From the NCBI GenBank assembly GCA_033964015.1, contig CM066923.1, positions 8,421,978 through 8,485,977 on the forward strand: a stretch of DNA of 64,000 nucleotides. The letters run 5' to 3'. The stretch is from Scolanthus callimorphus (lineage: Eukaryota > Cnidaria > Anthozoa > Actiniaria > Edwardsiidae). The notes beneath the pieces were generated by a model. It did no database searches and had not been told where the DNA came from. It saw only the letters and a program-made list of their open reading frames with translations. Made by a program: the position numbers and the translations under genes. Shown in pieces: positions 34,155-49,100 of this stretch. How positions within the stretch are numbered: position 1 is the first letter of the stretch; every line of letters begins with the position of its first letter.

Positions 34155-37100
34155 TCACAGGACCAGCATGTTTTCTTGCTCTTGCCCTCTCTCTTCCTGA
34201 CCACCTCCCTGGCCTGTCTTCAGCAGACAGTTACGCTTGCATTCCAGTAACTTGGTAAGATCCTATGGTATTTTAATGGGAGCCGATAAGTTACAATAAA
34301 CGTGCGACACCTAACCCGGGGGGGGGGGGGGCACCTAATTCTAGGGGCAAGCGAGATATCTAAAATCAAGACCCAATACAGACCCCGGTCACAGGGCATT
34401 TACGAGAAAACCATCCATGGGAAAAGCCGAATTTCCCATGGTAGAATAGGAAGTGTTCGGATTTCCATGGCTATCCATGTGAATTCCGAACACTTCCCAT
34501 GTGTGCCATGGGAAATTCAGCTTTACCCACGGATGGGTTTCTGCAGAAATTCCCTGTGGGTTGGACAAGCCGGCTGTACCCATTGCAGAGTTCATCAAAC
34601 TGGGTTAGTCATCATATCACCTTGAGTAAAAAATGCGCCGCCCACCTTAACTATGCAAGCATATCAATCGAAGATGATGATAAGCTTTGCAGCCTAGATG
34701 TGCTGGGGCTGGACAATGACCAGGATAAAATGCATGAAACACTTGGAAAACAACGAGAGAGAAGTGAGGAGGGGTGGTACCAAACATGGTCGCTATGGAA
34801 ACCAGACCTCCCCAATAACAAGACAGGCAGCCTGGCTAGGTCAGGATAAAATGCATGAAGCATTTGAAAAATAACGAGAGAGAAGTGAGGAGGAGTGGTA
34901 CCAAACATGGTCGCTATGGAAACCAGACCTCCCAATAACAAGACAGGCAGCCTGGCTAGGTCAGGATAAAATGCATGAAGCATTTGAAAAATAACGAGAG
35001 AGAAGTGAGGAGGAGTGGTACCAAACATGGTCGCTATGGAAACCAGACCTCCCCAATAACAAGACAGGCAGCCTGGCTAGGTCAGGATAAAATGCATGAA
35101 GCATTTGAAAAATAACGAGAGAGAAGTGAGGAGGAGTGGTACCAAACATGGTCGCTATGGAAACCAGACCTCCCCAATAACAAGACAGGCAGCCTGGCTA
35201 GGTCAGGATAAAATGCATGAAGCATTTGAAAAATAACGAGAGAAGTGAGGAGGAGTGGTACCAAACATGGTCGCTATGGAAACCAGACCTCCCCAATAAC
35301 AAGGCAGGCAGCCTGGCTAGGTTGCGCAACTTAGTCAGGAGTCTAGAAAGTACCCTAGAGTTAAAGAGCCTGTGTCAGCAGCCATTTTGACAGCATAGCA
35401 AACATACCAAGTCAGAGAAAGTATCCATTTCCATCGGCTGATTTAGAGAATATAGAGCAATTTGTCGATTGAATTTAGTAAATCAAATCTGAAATTTTGT
35501 TTTCAGATGTTAATTCAGAGATTTCTACACGTAATTCGTCTTCTAATATTGAACGAAAACAATAACAAAGGAGTGGCTGACACGGGCTCTTTAAACCGAG
35601 TGAAAGTATTAACATTATAAAAGAACAAGAAAGTGTCTTACCGTCCACATCTTCATCTGTTTCATGTTAGGGCCATGACTCTCGCGCACTGCTTTCTGTT
35701 TCTCACGAAGGCTCTGTCATTGAAAACAATAAGGCACGGGGTTGAAATAGGACACCTTCTTCGAAGTAAATTCTAGTCACTTATTTCAGCCCCTCGTCTG
35801 CGCTCTCGGTTTTACCCTTTGCCCCTTACTCCACTCCCCTCTCCTTTGTGTGACGCTAAGAAGTCTATTCCTCAGCAAAGTGTGCACACATAAAACTCTC
35901 ACTTAAAGCGCGATATATCGATAAGTATGGAAATACAGGACCCGACACGGCGACCATATGATCACCAATGGCGACTAGATTTAGAGTTTGGCGACAAAAT
36001 ATTTCAACCTTGTCGCCAAATGGCGACTTACCTTTCTAGTCTATAGGTTTCTAAACACCCTTCTCAAAACCATTAATTCAGGAGAAAAGGTGGCGACCAA
36101 AATTCTATTATAACGACGAAATTTCACTATTTGGCGACTAGAACTTTTTATTGAGGCGCCAATGGCACGTCTCTAAAAAAGTTTATGTTTTTCCCTGGAT
36201 AAACCGGAATGGTTTAAAGCGCACTCGCAGCGACATAAACGACAGCAGATACGGGTTTTGTTATTATCCCCGTAAAAAAGGCGACAAAGGCAAAAATATA
36301 AATGGGACTGGAATCTGTAAAATCCGTAAAAAGGCGACAAAGGCAAAAATATAAATGGGACTGGAATCTGTCAAAGTGAACAGTTATCCTCATCTCACCT
36401 TGCCGAGATTTTCTTGCTCTTGTATCTTTCTTGTGTATTGTTCCCTGTGTAATAAGTGAATAATAAATCGTCACAAAATAGATAAAATGATGTATAATCA
36501 ACAAAGAGTGATTGGGCCCCAAAGATAACACGCGAGTCGGCAGACGCTCACTTCAAAACCACTGGTTTACCATGCAGCGTTGAAAGATGTTTAAAGAGCC
36601 CATGTCAGCCACTCCTTTGTTATTGTTTTCGTTCGATATTAGAAGGCGAACTACGTGTAGAAATCTCTAAATCAATAGTCAAATTCAGATTTGATTTACC
36701 AAATTCAATCGAGAAAATTGCTCTATATTCTCTAAATCAGCCGATGGAAATGGATGCTTTCTCCGATTTGGTATGTTGCTATGCTGTCAAAATGGCGGCT
36801 GACACAGGCTCTTTAATATTTACATTAACAACTCTGGTTTCTCGGTAGCGTGGGTGCATCAGCGGTGCTAGGGCGACAAGACTCTGTCCTATGGCGCCTA
36901 AAACTCTTTTAGCTAGGCGCCATTGGCACATTGCGAAAAAAGTTAATGTCGGGCCCTTTTAGAGCGAAGTAATTGCGAATTACTCGCGACAGGCATCTGA
37001 AATCCGCTATATCCTTATTCTATAGGATTATTCAAAGCTTCAGGAGGCTAGATTCCGCTAAGAAAATAGCACGAAAAAAGCGATATCGTCTTTTTGAGTG

Positions 37101-40100
37101 CTATTTCGGCGGAATCTACCGACTGAACGCTTTGAATATACTTCAATCCTATGATATCTCGTCCTCAATTTGCATAAAAAAGAGATATCATAGGATTCTA
37201 AGCAATATCTGCAAGGCGGTGGGAAATTCTCGTGTTACCTCCATGACTTTTTCCGCTCCGCAGCATCCTGCGCCGTATAAGCCTTCATTTCGTCATCAAT
37301 GCGCTTTTGCTGGACTTCTAGAACCTACAAAACAAAAACACAAGGTCAAAGGCAAGTTACATTGGGCCTCATAATAGCGGAGATCATCGCGCGGAAGGCG
37401 TAACAGCGGAGCTCCATTATTATAAAACGCTTCTTTTCTGTACCCTCGCCATTGCCCCGCCCTGATGTTCAGCTGAGAACTTGGATCTAAAGTACCTTCA
37501 TCATGCAGTTCAGATAATGATACCGGCTTTCCTCCTGAGAAATCTCCTCCCGTAGAACACGCACCTCCTGCAGTGACAAATACAAAGTTAGACCAATGCA
37601 CGTGCAAGAAAACTTTCTTATAGAACCCGAGCCAGCCGCTACTTTGTCAGTGGGGGAGGGATTTAGTGGAGGGAGGAGTGGGGGAGGGGGCTGCCCCCCT
37701 TTTCGGGAGATGTTCCCATACATTTACTGTAGGGTATTTGCTTCAAATTTCTGAACTTGATCCGCCGCTGTTTATTAGTGTTTTCATTCCATATTAGGAG
37801 ACGAATTACATATAGAAACCTTGAAATAACAATTAAGAAACAAGGTTTTATACTTCATTTACTGCGCTGAATCGAAAATATCGCACTACAATCTCTCAAT
37901 GAGCCGATGGAAATGGATGTTCTCTCAGACTCGATATGTTGCTAGGCTGACAAAATGGAGGCTGATCGAGACTGAATGCACCCGTTCTCTATTCCTACCT
38001 GGTCGAGCTTGGACAGGTTACTCTCCAGGCCGGTAGCAAGGTTCTCGTACTGGGCTTTTTTCTCTTCGTAATCACCTGTCATTTCCTGGATACAAATGAT
38101 AACGGGATTGAACATACAAACAAACAAACAAAAGGATCTCAAAATAATAACATCTACACTACACATGTTTTAATGGGTAGGTTTTTTGTTGTTGGAAACT
38201 AGGTTTTTAGATTTATAGTGCGGAAAACGAAAGCGGGCCATGTCGAACAAAACTGACCAATTAGATTTGGTATGAGAAATCGCTCTATCGGTAAGACTGC
38301 ACTTTGAACTTTATTTTTACATTAAATTTTACAGGCTAAATACAATACCGCGTACCCGTGAATAGCATAAGACTAATATAGGCGGGCAGAGAGGTTACAA
38401 TTAGCAAAACACTGAAAAGGACGACCTCCAACAAAATAAAGAAATAGAGGAACAGGGAAAAGACAAAACAAAGCCTAGGATAATGATAACGGTTTTTGAT
38501 TGAAATGTTTCTTAGAAAATTCTCAACTGACATTTCTGTCTCAGAGCTCCAACAAAATAAAAAAGAAAGCAGGAAAATAGAGGAAAAGGGAAAAGACGTG
38601 CACAAATTAGCCTAGGATAATGATAATTTTTTTCTGTTTGAAATGTTTCATAGAGTATCCTCACCTGGCATTTCTGTCTCATGGGTCTGAGCTCCTTAAT
38701 TATGGGCGCTAGGGCACTCTTCTTCTCCGCTATAGTGGCGTTCATGGTGTTCACCAATGAGAAATGTCTTCTAGCGTTTTGCCTTTCTGTTCATCAAGTT
38801 CGCTCTTGACAGATGAAACCTTTTCGAGTTCTTCTTGAGTATCATGATATCCTGATATGCCTTGCTTGGCCTCCAAACTGGACTGTAATAGAAGCATTCA
38901 AAAGCTTCAAATTATGGCGATCTTCCTACATTTGTCTGGTCAAAATTGCGAGATGGTTGGTCATATTCTGAGGTCAAACAAGGTCCGGTCATTTTGGTGA
39001 CAAAGGAGAATATAATGTCAGGCCAATTTTTAAAAACTAATGTTTTTGGAGCTCCATACACAATCACATTGTTTTCACAAAAAGGATTTTCTAAGACTGT
39101 AGTGCACAAGTTTAATTCAGCAGGGTAAATCATTCTGAATTAGAAACAATCTCAGCGTGCAAACTGTCCAATTAGAGCGCCCGCGATCCAATGTAAAAAT
39201 AATTAAACCACAACGCGCGCGTTTCTCGCATTCTGATTGGCTCTCAGCCATGGGTACATAAGAGGACATACCAAGGAACGCGCCATCATAAGCGCGCGCG
39301 CTAAAAAGAACCAACGAAAACACCGTTTGGCTGCGCGCGCGCTGCTTTTGCCTTTTATTTTTGCCTTTTTGTTGTGGTATAAAACAAATGTCCTCTGATT
39401 TTCCGTGGTATGTCCTCTTATATACCACGGAATGACGTAATAAAGTGGTCAAAATGTACTGCGGACCCACTCGGCTGCGCCTCGTGAGTCCACAACATTT
39501 TGACCACTTTATTACGTCATTCCGTGGTATATAAGAGGACATACCACGGAAAATCAGAGGACATTTGTTAAATGGACGATTCAAGAAAAATCGATCTGCC
39601 GGCACCATGCGATTTCGAGCTGGCTATATAATTAAATTTCTTAACAGGCTGAACAGTTTTCAAACTTGGAATTTGATAGCTAAAGCTGTGAAATCTTACG
39701 TAAGAATGCCTATATAATGCAAATTTAAGTTCCTTTTGCTTTCCAAGACTTAGTTGAAGCATAACATAGGGTTCTGAGACAAGCGCCTACAAAATGCTTC
39801 GCATATCCATGAGTTAGAAAAATGGAATTTAATTATATAAACCACCCACCAGCTGTTGGCTCAAGTTATCTTCTTTTGACTTCAAGATCTCGGCGCTCCT
39901 AGACAACACTCCGTACTCTGCTCTCAACTCAGCAATCTCTTGTCTTTTTTCTTGTACACTGTGCTTTTACCACGTAGTTTGTTTACATATCTCTTGAACT
40001 AAAAAAAGAAAAAAAAAATTAAATATCTGCAACTAGATGTGGAATATAGAACAAAAAACATCGAACAGCAAGACGTATTTATCAAAGCAAAACAACAATA

Positions 40101-43100
40101 AAAACGATGTTTATTTAGGGTTAACACGACAGCTTTGCGAAAGTTGGAGGATTAAACACAGTTAAACAAAGCGTGCAAAGCAATGACTTTTCTCTGGTAT
40201 TTACGGACGTTCAGTAAATAATAACGGACTGACTGCAGTATAAGTAGTGCGCGCGAAATTGGCCCCAAAATGTGCTGATTTTTAGACCAAAGTAAAGCCG
40301 GGAACACTCGCTAGTGTTATGGTGAGGCCAACTCTGGGTTCTAAAATCGCCTAAGATCGCCCAAGATTGCGCGTGGTTTCAACCAAGACCGCCTAAGTGC
40401 GCAACATGAAATATAGAAGAAGAAAAAAACGCCCAAGATTACGGCAATCTTAGGACCGGAATAGGCATTATGGTGGGCTGCATTAAATTATCCCCTCATT
40501 ACCTCATCTCCTTTTAGCACCTCTGCTCCTTCACTTTCTTTCAAGAGTTCCTTTTTCCTCTGCAGCTCATTCTCCAGGCCTGACACCTAAAATCAGAGCA
40601 GAAAAATAGTATTAATTCATGGATAAAAAAAAATTATTATGGGAGATACAAATCCCAGAGTTTGACAAGCTAGAGGAATGCCATGTCGATAGAGATTGGT
40701 GCATCTATAGTGTCTCCTCTAGCTCTCCAGTGGGATTTTTCGGATAATTGATATTTTTTTTTCGGCGCACGGGATCCTGTGTCGCGGGGAAAAGGAATCC
40801 CATGCTCCAAAAGAAAGAGCCAGCTAGCAGGTTATGTCTCCTCCGACGATGTTAGTTTCCACAGACCATCTCTTTTGTTGTTTTGATTTGGACCATGTTT
40901 ATTTCAATCTATTATCCTAGATGTTATGAAAGACAATCATGGAAACCAGTCTTAATATTGTACTGATACCGTGTCTAAATAAACGAATAAAAACTAAACT
41001 AAATACAAACTGCAATTAAACATCTAGGGTAAACAACATCTACCGGTAGACCATGTATTTCTTGTATATCCATAGGGCGTTATGCAGTCAATACAAACAC
41101 ACACATAGATGTACTATCTTGAACATTTTGATGTAAGATAACTTTCAACAAATGATGGAAGGAGGGACTACACTATAGAAAGGAAAGGGTGGGAGGGGGA
41201 AACTCTTATATACAATGAATAGTGCCGGGGGGGGGGGGGGGGGGGGGGTATGCAAATGAATGAAAGGGTCACAAACCAAGCAAAACGTTTTCTTTCTTTC
41301 TTTATTCATTTATAGCTCTAAAATAAGCTTGTTTTGAGATGAGAAACATAAACAATAACAAATCAAAGGCACCGAGAGCCTCGGTGAAATCGTGGATACC
41401 GTTTATCCACGTTGGTTGTCTGGTGATGGTGGTGATGACGTTATCAATGACGCTATACCACGTGACCTTGGTGTTGCACCTCCCATGCTCGAAGATAACT
41501 TTACCCAAGTTTGGTCACCTAGTGATGCTTCTTCTAGTTTTAATGACGTCATCTACGACGTCATGTTATGTGACTTTGGTGCTGGACCCCATTGTCACGA
41601 AGATAACTTTATCCAACTTTGGTAACCTAGCGATGTCCCCTTCTCAAAATATTATTTTTCTAGTTTTGATGACGTCATCGATGACATATTGTCATGTGAC
41701 TTTGTTGCTGGACCCCCTTGTCACTCAGATAACTTTGTCCAAGTTTGGTCACCTAGCGAAGTTCCATTCTCGAGATATTAATTTCCGTAGCTTTATGACG
41801 TCATCAATGACGTAATGTCATGTGACTTTGTTGCTGGACGCCCTTTGTCACGGAGATAACTTTAGCCAAGTTGGTCACCTAGCGATGTTTTGTTCTCGAG
41901 ATATTAATTTTTCTAGTTTTGATGATGTTATCGATGACGTACTGTCATGTGACTTTATTGCTGGACCCCCTTGTCACTCAGATAACTTTGTTCAAGTTTG
42001 GTCACCTAGCGATGTACCGTTCTCGAGATATTAATTTCTTTAGCTTAGATGACGTCATGAGCTAACATTTGAGTTATGAGCGAGCGAGCGACATCTGGCC
42101 CACCACAATAACTCGTGAATACGCTAACGCGTATCCACGATTTAAAAAAGGTTTATTATTGGTATTTTTAGGGGTCATTTTGTTTTACAAGGTATTTTTT
42201 AGGGGGGGATTTTTTATGTCTGGTATTTTTTAGGGTATATTTTCCGATGTCCCGACGAGCACCCCCGGGGAATAGTGTTTGCCTTCTTCAAATCATGAGA
42301 TATTTGCCTAGAAAAGTAAAACAAGAAGAATCCTAGCCCTTCTTGTAGCTCAGTTACATTACGTTTTGTTTCACTACCGTAGCTGTATCTAACTTATTTT
42401 ACCTCATCCATGGCCTCCCTCAGTTTCTCTGCTGCTGATTCTTTCTTGCGCACAATAATAGATGCCTGCCAAGAAAGCAAAGTAACACAATTTGTTAACA
42501 ATAATACAAAGTTAACAATCAAACCACTTCTGGCACGTGGAATAAAATTATATTCTAACCAGATTAACTCACCTCACGGTGTGCAAAGTATTGTTTGTCA
42601 AAAGGAAACGTTCCTAGGTACAGTGAGAGATACATGAATTGTTGCAGGTTTGGGAAGCAAATTATCGGAGACCAACTCCCCAGACTTGCAGCTTGAAAGC
42701 TGAATTACATTGGGTCCCAAGGGCGCCACTGGCAGCCAAGCGGTCATACGCACAGACACTGAGGGTGTCTGACTAACTGCAATATTGTTTAGAATCTGTT
42801 TGGAATGCTTGGGGATGCAACAAAAGCTTGTGGGAGCAAGAAATCAACTGGATACCTGTTGTAACAACTTGTACCAACCTGTTGTCTGAAGAGGGATAGC
42901 TTGTCATCAATAGGATCATTCCTCACCATTCTCTTTTCAATGAGAGAGTTAATTTCTGATGACAGTGTCTTGATCTGAACAAGAAGATACATATGGTAGC
43001 TTGAGATTACCACTCAGTTAAAGAGGCTAGAAATAGTTTTTCAGTGATAGTGCACTGGTTAGTTATGTGTAGTTTATTTCCTTGTGCTTCTATCTGTCAA

Positions 43101-46100
43101 TCTGATCATCCAAACTAATAATACTGGGGAGTATGTGGTGCATTTTGTGACAAGAAAAGTATCCATAGCAATGCACAACACCTTCTTTTTCACATTCAAA
43201 ATTGATATCTCGAAAAATCCGCAGTAAATTTTCTCAAACTCGCAAAATACCGGTAAAAGGTGTGATAAAGAGTAGTTTCATTTAGTTGAAAAGACGTTTT
43301 TCAGCAAAACAATGTTTTTCTTGGACAGTTTCTTTAATTTTAGATAAAATTCGGCAATTGTCAATAGCTCGAACTGATTACGGTTAAAAATAATTATACC
43401 CAATATTTCACAAAATAACACAAACTGTACCAAGCATTAAATACAATGGATATTGGAAACCGCACGCTCAATTTCAATGGAACATGCACGCGATAATAAA
43501 ACTATTACAAGCCTCCTTAAAGCTGCACCTGAACCAACAAAATTTAACCAACTTGACCAAAGCTACTAAAAGCAACCAGGTGATGAGGTATTCCGTTTTT
43601 ACCTTCTGGTTTAACTCGTCCAAATCTGAATGTCCCATGGCTGGTTCGTTGGCAACTTTCTGAAGGTCCTTTACATACTTCTGCTTGGTTTCTATCTCCT
43701 AAAAGAAAAACGTATGATCAAAACTTGGTCCATTATTGCTAGACCTTTGCAATACCGTAGTTCATTAGTCTTAAATTTACTCTGCCACAAGTCCTGTGAT
43801 CTGTAGTCAAAAAGGTTATGGTTGAGCACTGTCCATCATGTTATTAAAAATGCTTGAGATATAAATAAAGTGAAAGTGAAAAAGTGAAAGAAAGACATTT
43901 GCATAAACACAACTTGTTTCATCCTGCAAACTTTGCCAAGAGCTACTCAGCCTCTGCAAATGACAAAAGTCCTTATTTATTTACTAGCTTTGCCCGAGGG
44001 CCAGGAAATCCTCACAGAGCAAGGCTCCAATGACGAGGTTCCCTTGTCAGGTTCCCTTCACAGTTCCTCGCTATATTACAATTCAATTCAAAATTCTAGC
44101 CTGGAATCGAGTCTAAGTTGTTGACCAAGAGAGCAGTCTGTGATATAGTTGAGGTCAGGTAGGGAGTTGTTCTGTGGCATGATGGAGCTGGTTTCAATCC
44201 TTCTTCAGGGAGAGTGCATGCTTGTAGATCCAGATCTGCCACTGTTTATGTTTTAATCCTATTCTACACAAAATGTTTTCAACAAACCTTTGGAAGTTTA
44301 TCCTGGCATAAGTACATGTTGACTTTGTTCTCCTCATCAAGCCTTCTGATCAGATCAGCACCTGTAGTTCCAACGCCTTGAGCTCTCAGATCCTTCAGTT
44401 GCTGATTCATTCGCTGGTACCTTTGATCTGCATGCAGAAGCTAAACAGTAAACAATACAAACAATTAATGACACACTCACTATCCATTAACGCCATTAAT
44501 GTTCACTGTGAGGTGGGTATAATGACGTTGCATGGGTTTTCATGACCCTATTCCATGCCTACCGATCTTTTGTTGTCTGCTACTACCGGTATGACGCTGG
44601 TAAACCCTTCAAGTCATACGGTAGCTGACCACCTCAAACCACACTTTTCTTGGCCTGGCCCTTCTTCTACAGCCAGGGACCTCAAAGTTCTGATGGCAGA
44701 TATCACCACAGCTGCACGCAACAGATGGCAGTCACAATCTTCAGCGTTGTGTGAATGCCACTTAGGTTGGTGCAACTGAACACAAATCATGGATCTAGAA
44801 AATACTATTATCCTACCACCCATGTACAATGTCATACCTGATTCTTCTGTTCCAGTTTCTGTTGGGCAAGTGAGTGCTCCTTTTCTCTCTCAACTCGCAA
44901 GTTTCTTGCAGCAAGCAGCATTTGATCATAGTTTCTGACAGTCTCAACCTAGAAGATGAAGAATAAAAAAATAAAAATAAAAACTTTTTCCCCTTTTGTC
45001 TTACACTCTTTGCACAATGTGACCTATCATAGGAAAACATAACAAATCCGACTCTGTTATAACAGTCCTCCAAGGCACTATTTGAACCTAGGAGAGCAGC
45101 CCATTACAATGCTTTGGCAAAAATTTTTTTTTTTTTCAAAATCGGCACGTTATGACAGCCTAGGCAATGATACTTTGTCAAATCAACTGCTGTTAACTTT
45201 TTAAACTTATCAATCGTGGAGTAGATTCTGATGGAGTACTCAGTAACAAAAAGAAAAAATGCACATGTAAATGACCACAACAATAAATTTTATACCCTTT
45301 TCTGCATTCTGTCAATTCTCTTTCTGAGTTGCTCATGCTCTTCTTCCATGTGAGCAATGTCCTAAAAAATAAATAAAATATTTATGTTTAAAAGAAGATG
45401 CAATTAATGTGCTACTAGTAAAAGACATGTGTCCAATATGTCTGTAGTTTTGAGCAGATTTCAGATGACCATCAACAGTAAATCAGACTTGTGTTAAGGA
45501 GGCTGCCTACAATTTTCTCGGGCTTGACCAATTGACTTTATGCGATTGTAGTTCCGAAATGCAAAAAGCTATCAAAACCAAACTTCGACCACTTACTGGA
45601 GAAAGATTGAAACTAGTAGTTACAGGGGGGAGCACACTTTTGATTGACAGGCACCTGAAGTGCTATTCGATCTTAACTTTTGAAATGACACACTGAGCCT
45701 TACTCCTTACACATTTGTCTAGCCCTACACGAAGTTTAGACGGCATTCACCAAGCCGATTTCAAATAATTCAAGGCGACTTTTTTGACTGTAAAATTCTA
45801 CTTTTTTGCGCGTCGTCCAGTATTCATGGAATATACTTGCTTTTTTCTACCAAATTAATAAGTTTCTGACTGCCAACGTATTCCCAAGATATTCAACTAC
45901 AACTCTACCAATATTGACGTCCAAAAGTGGTTTGATTTTCCCTGACAAACATTAACGCAAACTTCAAGTTTTGGGGGCGATTTCGCAAACCACACTTTTG
46001 AACACGAAAAAAGCTTCACAATGCGATTCTGGTGGCGAATTTTCTTCCTACTCACAGAACTTAAACTTTAGCATATTAGGAGGGCAATGTTCGCGCAAGA

Positions 46101-49100
46101 AAAAAATTTACGTTTCCAACGTCTCGCAGGAAAATTCTAAAGTTGGACCTCTTGCTTATCGTTCCGCTCAAGTCTCTTCAGCTAGTTCAGTTTTAAAAAG
46201 TTGTAATTTTCATGCAAATTTGAGTGAGTTTCTCACATTCCAGCAAGACAAATTTGCCTCCTCTTACGGCTCAATGAGTCAGAACGGTCACGCTAATACA
46301 GTCGCTGTAGCGCGTAGTCGAACATGTTTTCACTGGTTTACCTGGCGGATTCTGATTATCACAATGATATTACTGATGAATTTGTAAAAATGTACAATAA
46401 TAATACTGAAATGAGTTCTGACTTTCCGCGACTAATAATATATAGTGTCATAAGACAGTTTCTGCCAGCGAAGTTCAATAATCTGGGCTGCATAAAAACA
46501 AACAAACAAAAGGGAACACTATGCACGTTTTTCTCATTGAGCCGTAGCAGGAGGCAAATTTGTCTTGCTGGAATGTGAGAAACTGACTCAAATTTGCATG
46601 AAAATTACAACTTTTTAAAACTGAACTAGTTGTATAGAGACTTGAGCGGAACAATAAGCAAGAGGTCCGACTTTGGAATTTCCTGCGAGACTTTGGAAAC
46701 GTAATTTTTTTTCTCGCGCGAACATTGCCCTCCTAATATGCTTAAGTTTAAGTTCTGTGAGTAGGAAGAAAATTCGCCACCAGAATCGCATTGTGAAGCC
46801 TGGAATGTGAGAAACTGACTCAAATTTGCATGAAAATTACAACTTTTAAAACTGAACTAGTTGTATAGAGACTTGAGCGGAACGATAAGCAAGAGGTCCA
46901 ACTTGGAATTTTCCTGCGAGACTTTGGAAACGCAATTTTTTTCTCGCATGAACATTGCCCTCCTAATATGCTTAAGTTTAAGTTCTGTGAGTAGGAAGAA
47001 AATTCGCCACTAGAATCGCATTGTGAAGCCTTTCTCGTGTTCAGAAGTGTGGTTTGCAAAATCTCCCTAAAACATGAAGTTTGCGTTTATGTTTGTCAGG
47101 AAAAATCAAAACCACTTTTAGACGTCAAGATTGGTAGAGTTGTAGTTGAATATCTTGGGAATACGTTGGCAGTCAGAAACTTATAAATTTGGTAGAAAAA
47201 AGCAAGTATATTCCATGAATACTGGACGACGTGCAAAAAAAGTAGAATTTTACAGTCAAAAAAGTTGCCTTGAATTATTTGAAATCGGCTTGGTGAATGC
47301 CGTCTAAACTTCGTGTAGGGCTAGACAAATGTGTAAGGAGTAAGGCTCAGTGTGTCATTTCAAAAGTTTAGATCGAATAGCACTTCAGATGCCTGTCAAT
47401 GAAAAGTGTGCTCCCCCCTGTAATGTTGCTATGGTAACTCCTATAACAATAAAAAATACATCACTACTAATTTCAATCTTTCTCCAGTAAGTGGTCGAAG
47501 TTTGGTTTTAATAGCTTTTTGCATTTCGGAGCTACAATCGCATGAAGTCAATTGGTCAAGCCAGAGAAAAATTGTAGGCAGCCTCCTTAAGTCAGCGTTT
47601 TTATTGGCTGAGAGCCGTCGAAAGTCTTTCATCTTTCAGCCAATCAAATTGAGAACTAAAAAAACTGTGCCATCGCTCACTACATGACTAAATGCAAATC
47701 TGACTTACTTACCTTCTGATTGGTTTGTTGTTGAATGGCTTCCACTACTGATTGGCTAGTGGTTTTATATTTGCATTTAGTTTTCGACACTCATGTGAAA
47801 TCTTCTCCATACTGTACCTACCGGTATGGCATTAATATTCTAGCTCAGTAACTTAAACTTACCTTTTTTATCTCAGCAGTAGAAAATCCAGAGGTCCTAA
47901 GTTGCTCAACAGTTTTGTGTATTTCTTTGAACTCATCTATTTTAGCAGCATACTGTTAACAAAATAAAAATAATTCAATTAATAAATGCAATCACAGAAT
48001 GCAAAAGTGATGAGGTCACAATAAGTGCAAAGTGAAAAAAAAAACCCATCAGGGTGAGACTTTTTTTAAGGTTGGTGACTCCAGTTGGAAAACCTGCTTA
48101 CCCCTGACCAGTTAAGCTACCTACTAGGTACATGTAGTTATAGCCCATACAATTATTGTTGATACTTTATGCGATAATGTTCAGTATAACAAATATTTTT
48201 GTAAACCATATATCCTGTGCTCATTGCATGGCACTAATGACTCTCAAAATATGTTTGTTAAACAAGACACAGAATAGAGAATTGGATAAACATCAAGCAA
48301 AGGTTTTTGAATCCATGGCTGAGATTAATTACCACTTCATTTGCATCTGCTAGTTCCTGGTCCATTAGCAGTTCTCCTGGAATGTCCATGCGAACTAGAA
48401 ACCTGGCCAGGTATGCTCTCTTGCGCAAGTCAGGCAGTCTCTCTAGTAACCATTGCAGGATTGGATAGATAACAGGTTTCTCCCCTCCTATGAGACCCTG
48501 GCGGAATGCATTTCTGGCAAAGATAAGAAAAAGGTTATTTAAGTTGTTCTCCTCATATTGATTGTGATGGCAATCATAGGGTATAAAATGGTAAAATTTG
48601 ATCCTTGTTGAGTCTCTGAACTCCTTGTTTAAAAATCCAAGTGCATGCCCTTTTTTGGAGATTTTCCCATACATTAAATGGAAATTTGCAATTTTTGGTC
48701 CCTACATTATCACTATCCAGCCCCCCAAGTTTCTAAAATTCCTGGATCCACCCCTTCTTGTTTCATGAGTTTTAGTTACAAAAAGAGAGGTTGTAGTTGC
48801 ACAATTGGGGGAAAAACCATGAGGGATGTCAACCCAAGGACTTCCAAAATCTGGAGACAACCTTGAAATGGTGAAATTTCCTGAAATTCCCCTGGAAGAA
48901 ATACAGTAAATGTATGGCAGTGGTCTTGAATTTCTCCGGGAGTTGAAGCGAAAAATCTTGAGACTCCCGCCAAAACTGGGAGAGTTGATGTCCCTGGATA
49001 TCAGCCAGAATAGAATACTTTATTGACCCACAATAGTCTCATCAAAACAAAATTTTAATTAGTAGATATTTTGCTACTGATATTTTTTGTCATAAAGTGG

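Noticed and set aside
36973..37374. Plus-strand open frame of 133 residues
   Set aside because: It overlaps IFT81 exon 17 in antisense and a small inverted repeat at about 37014-37170; it is a shadow of those.
41339..41815. Plus-strand open frame of 158 residues
   Set aside because: It runs through the CRE-bearing tandem repeat, so the repeated residues simply reflect the array.
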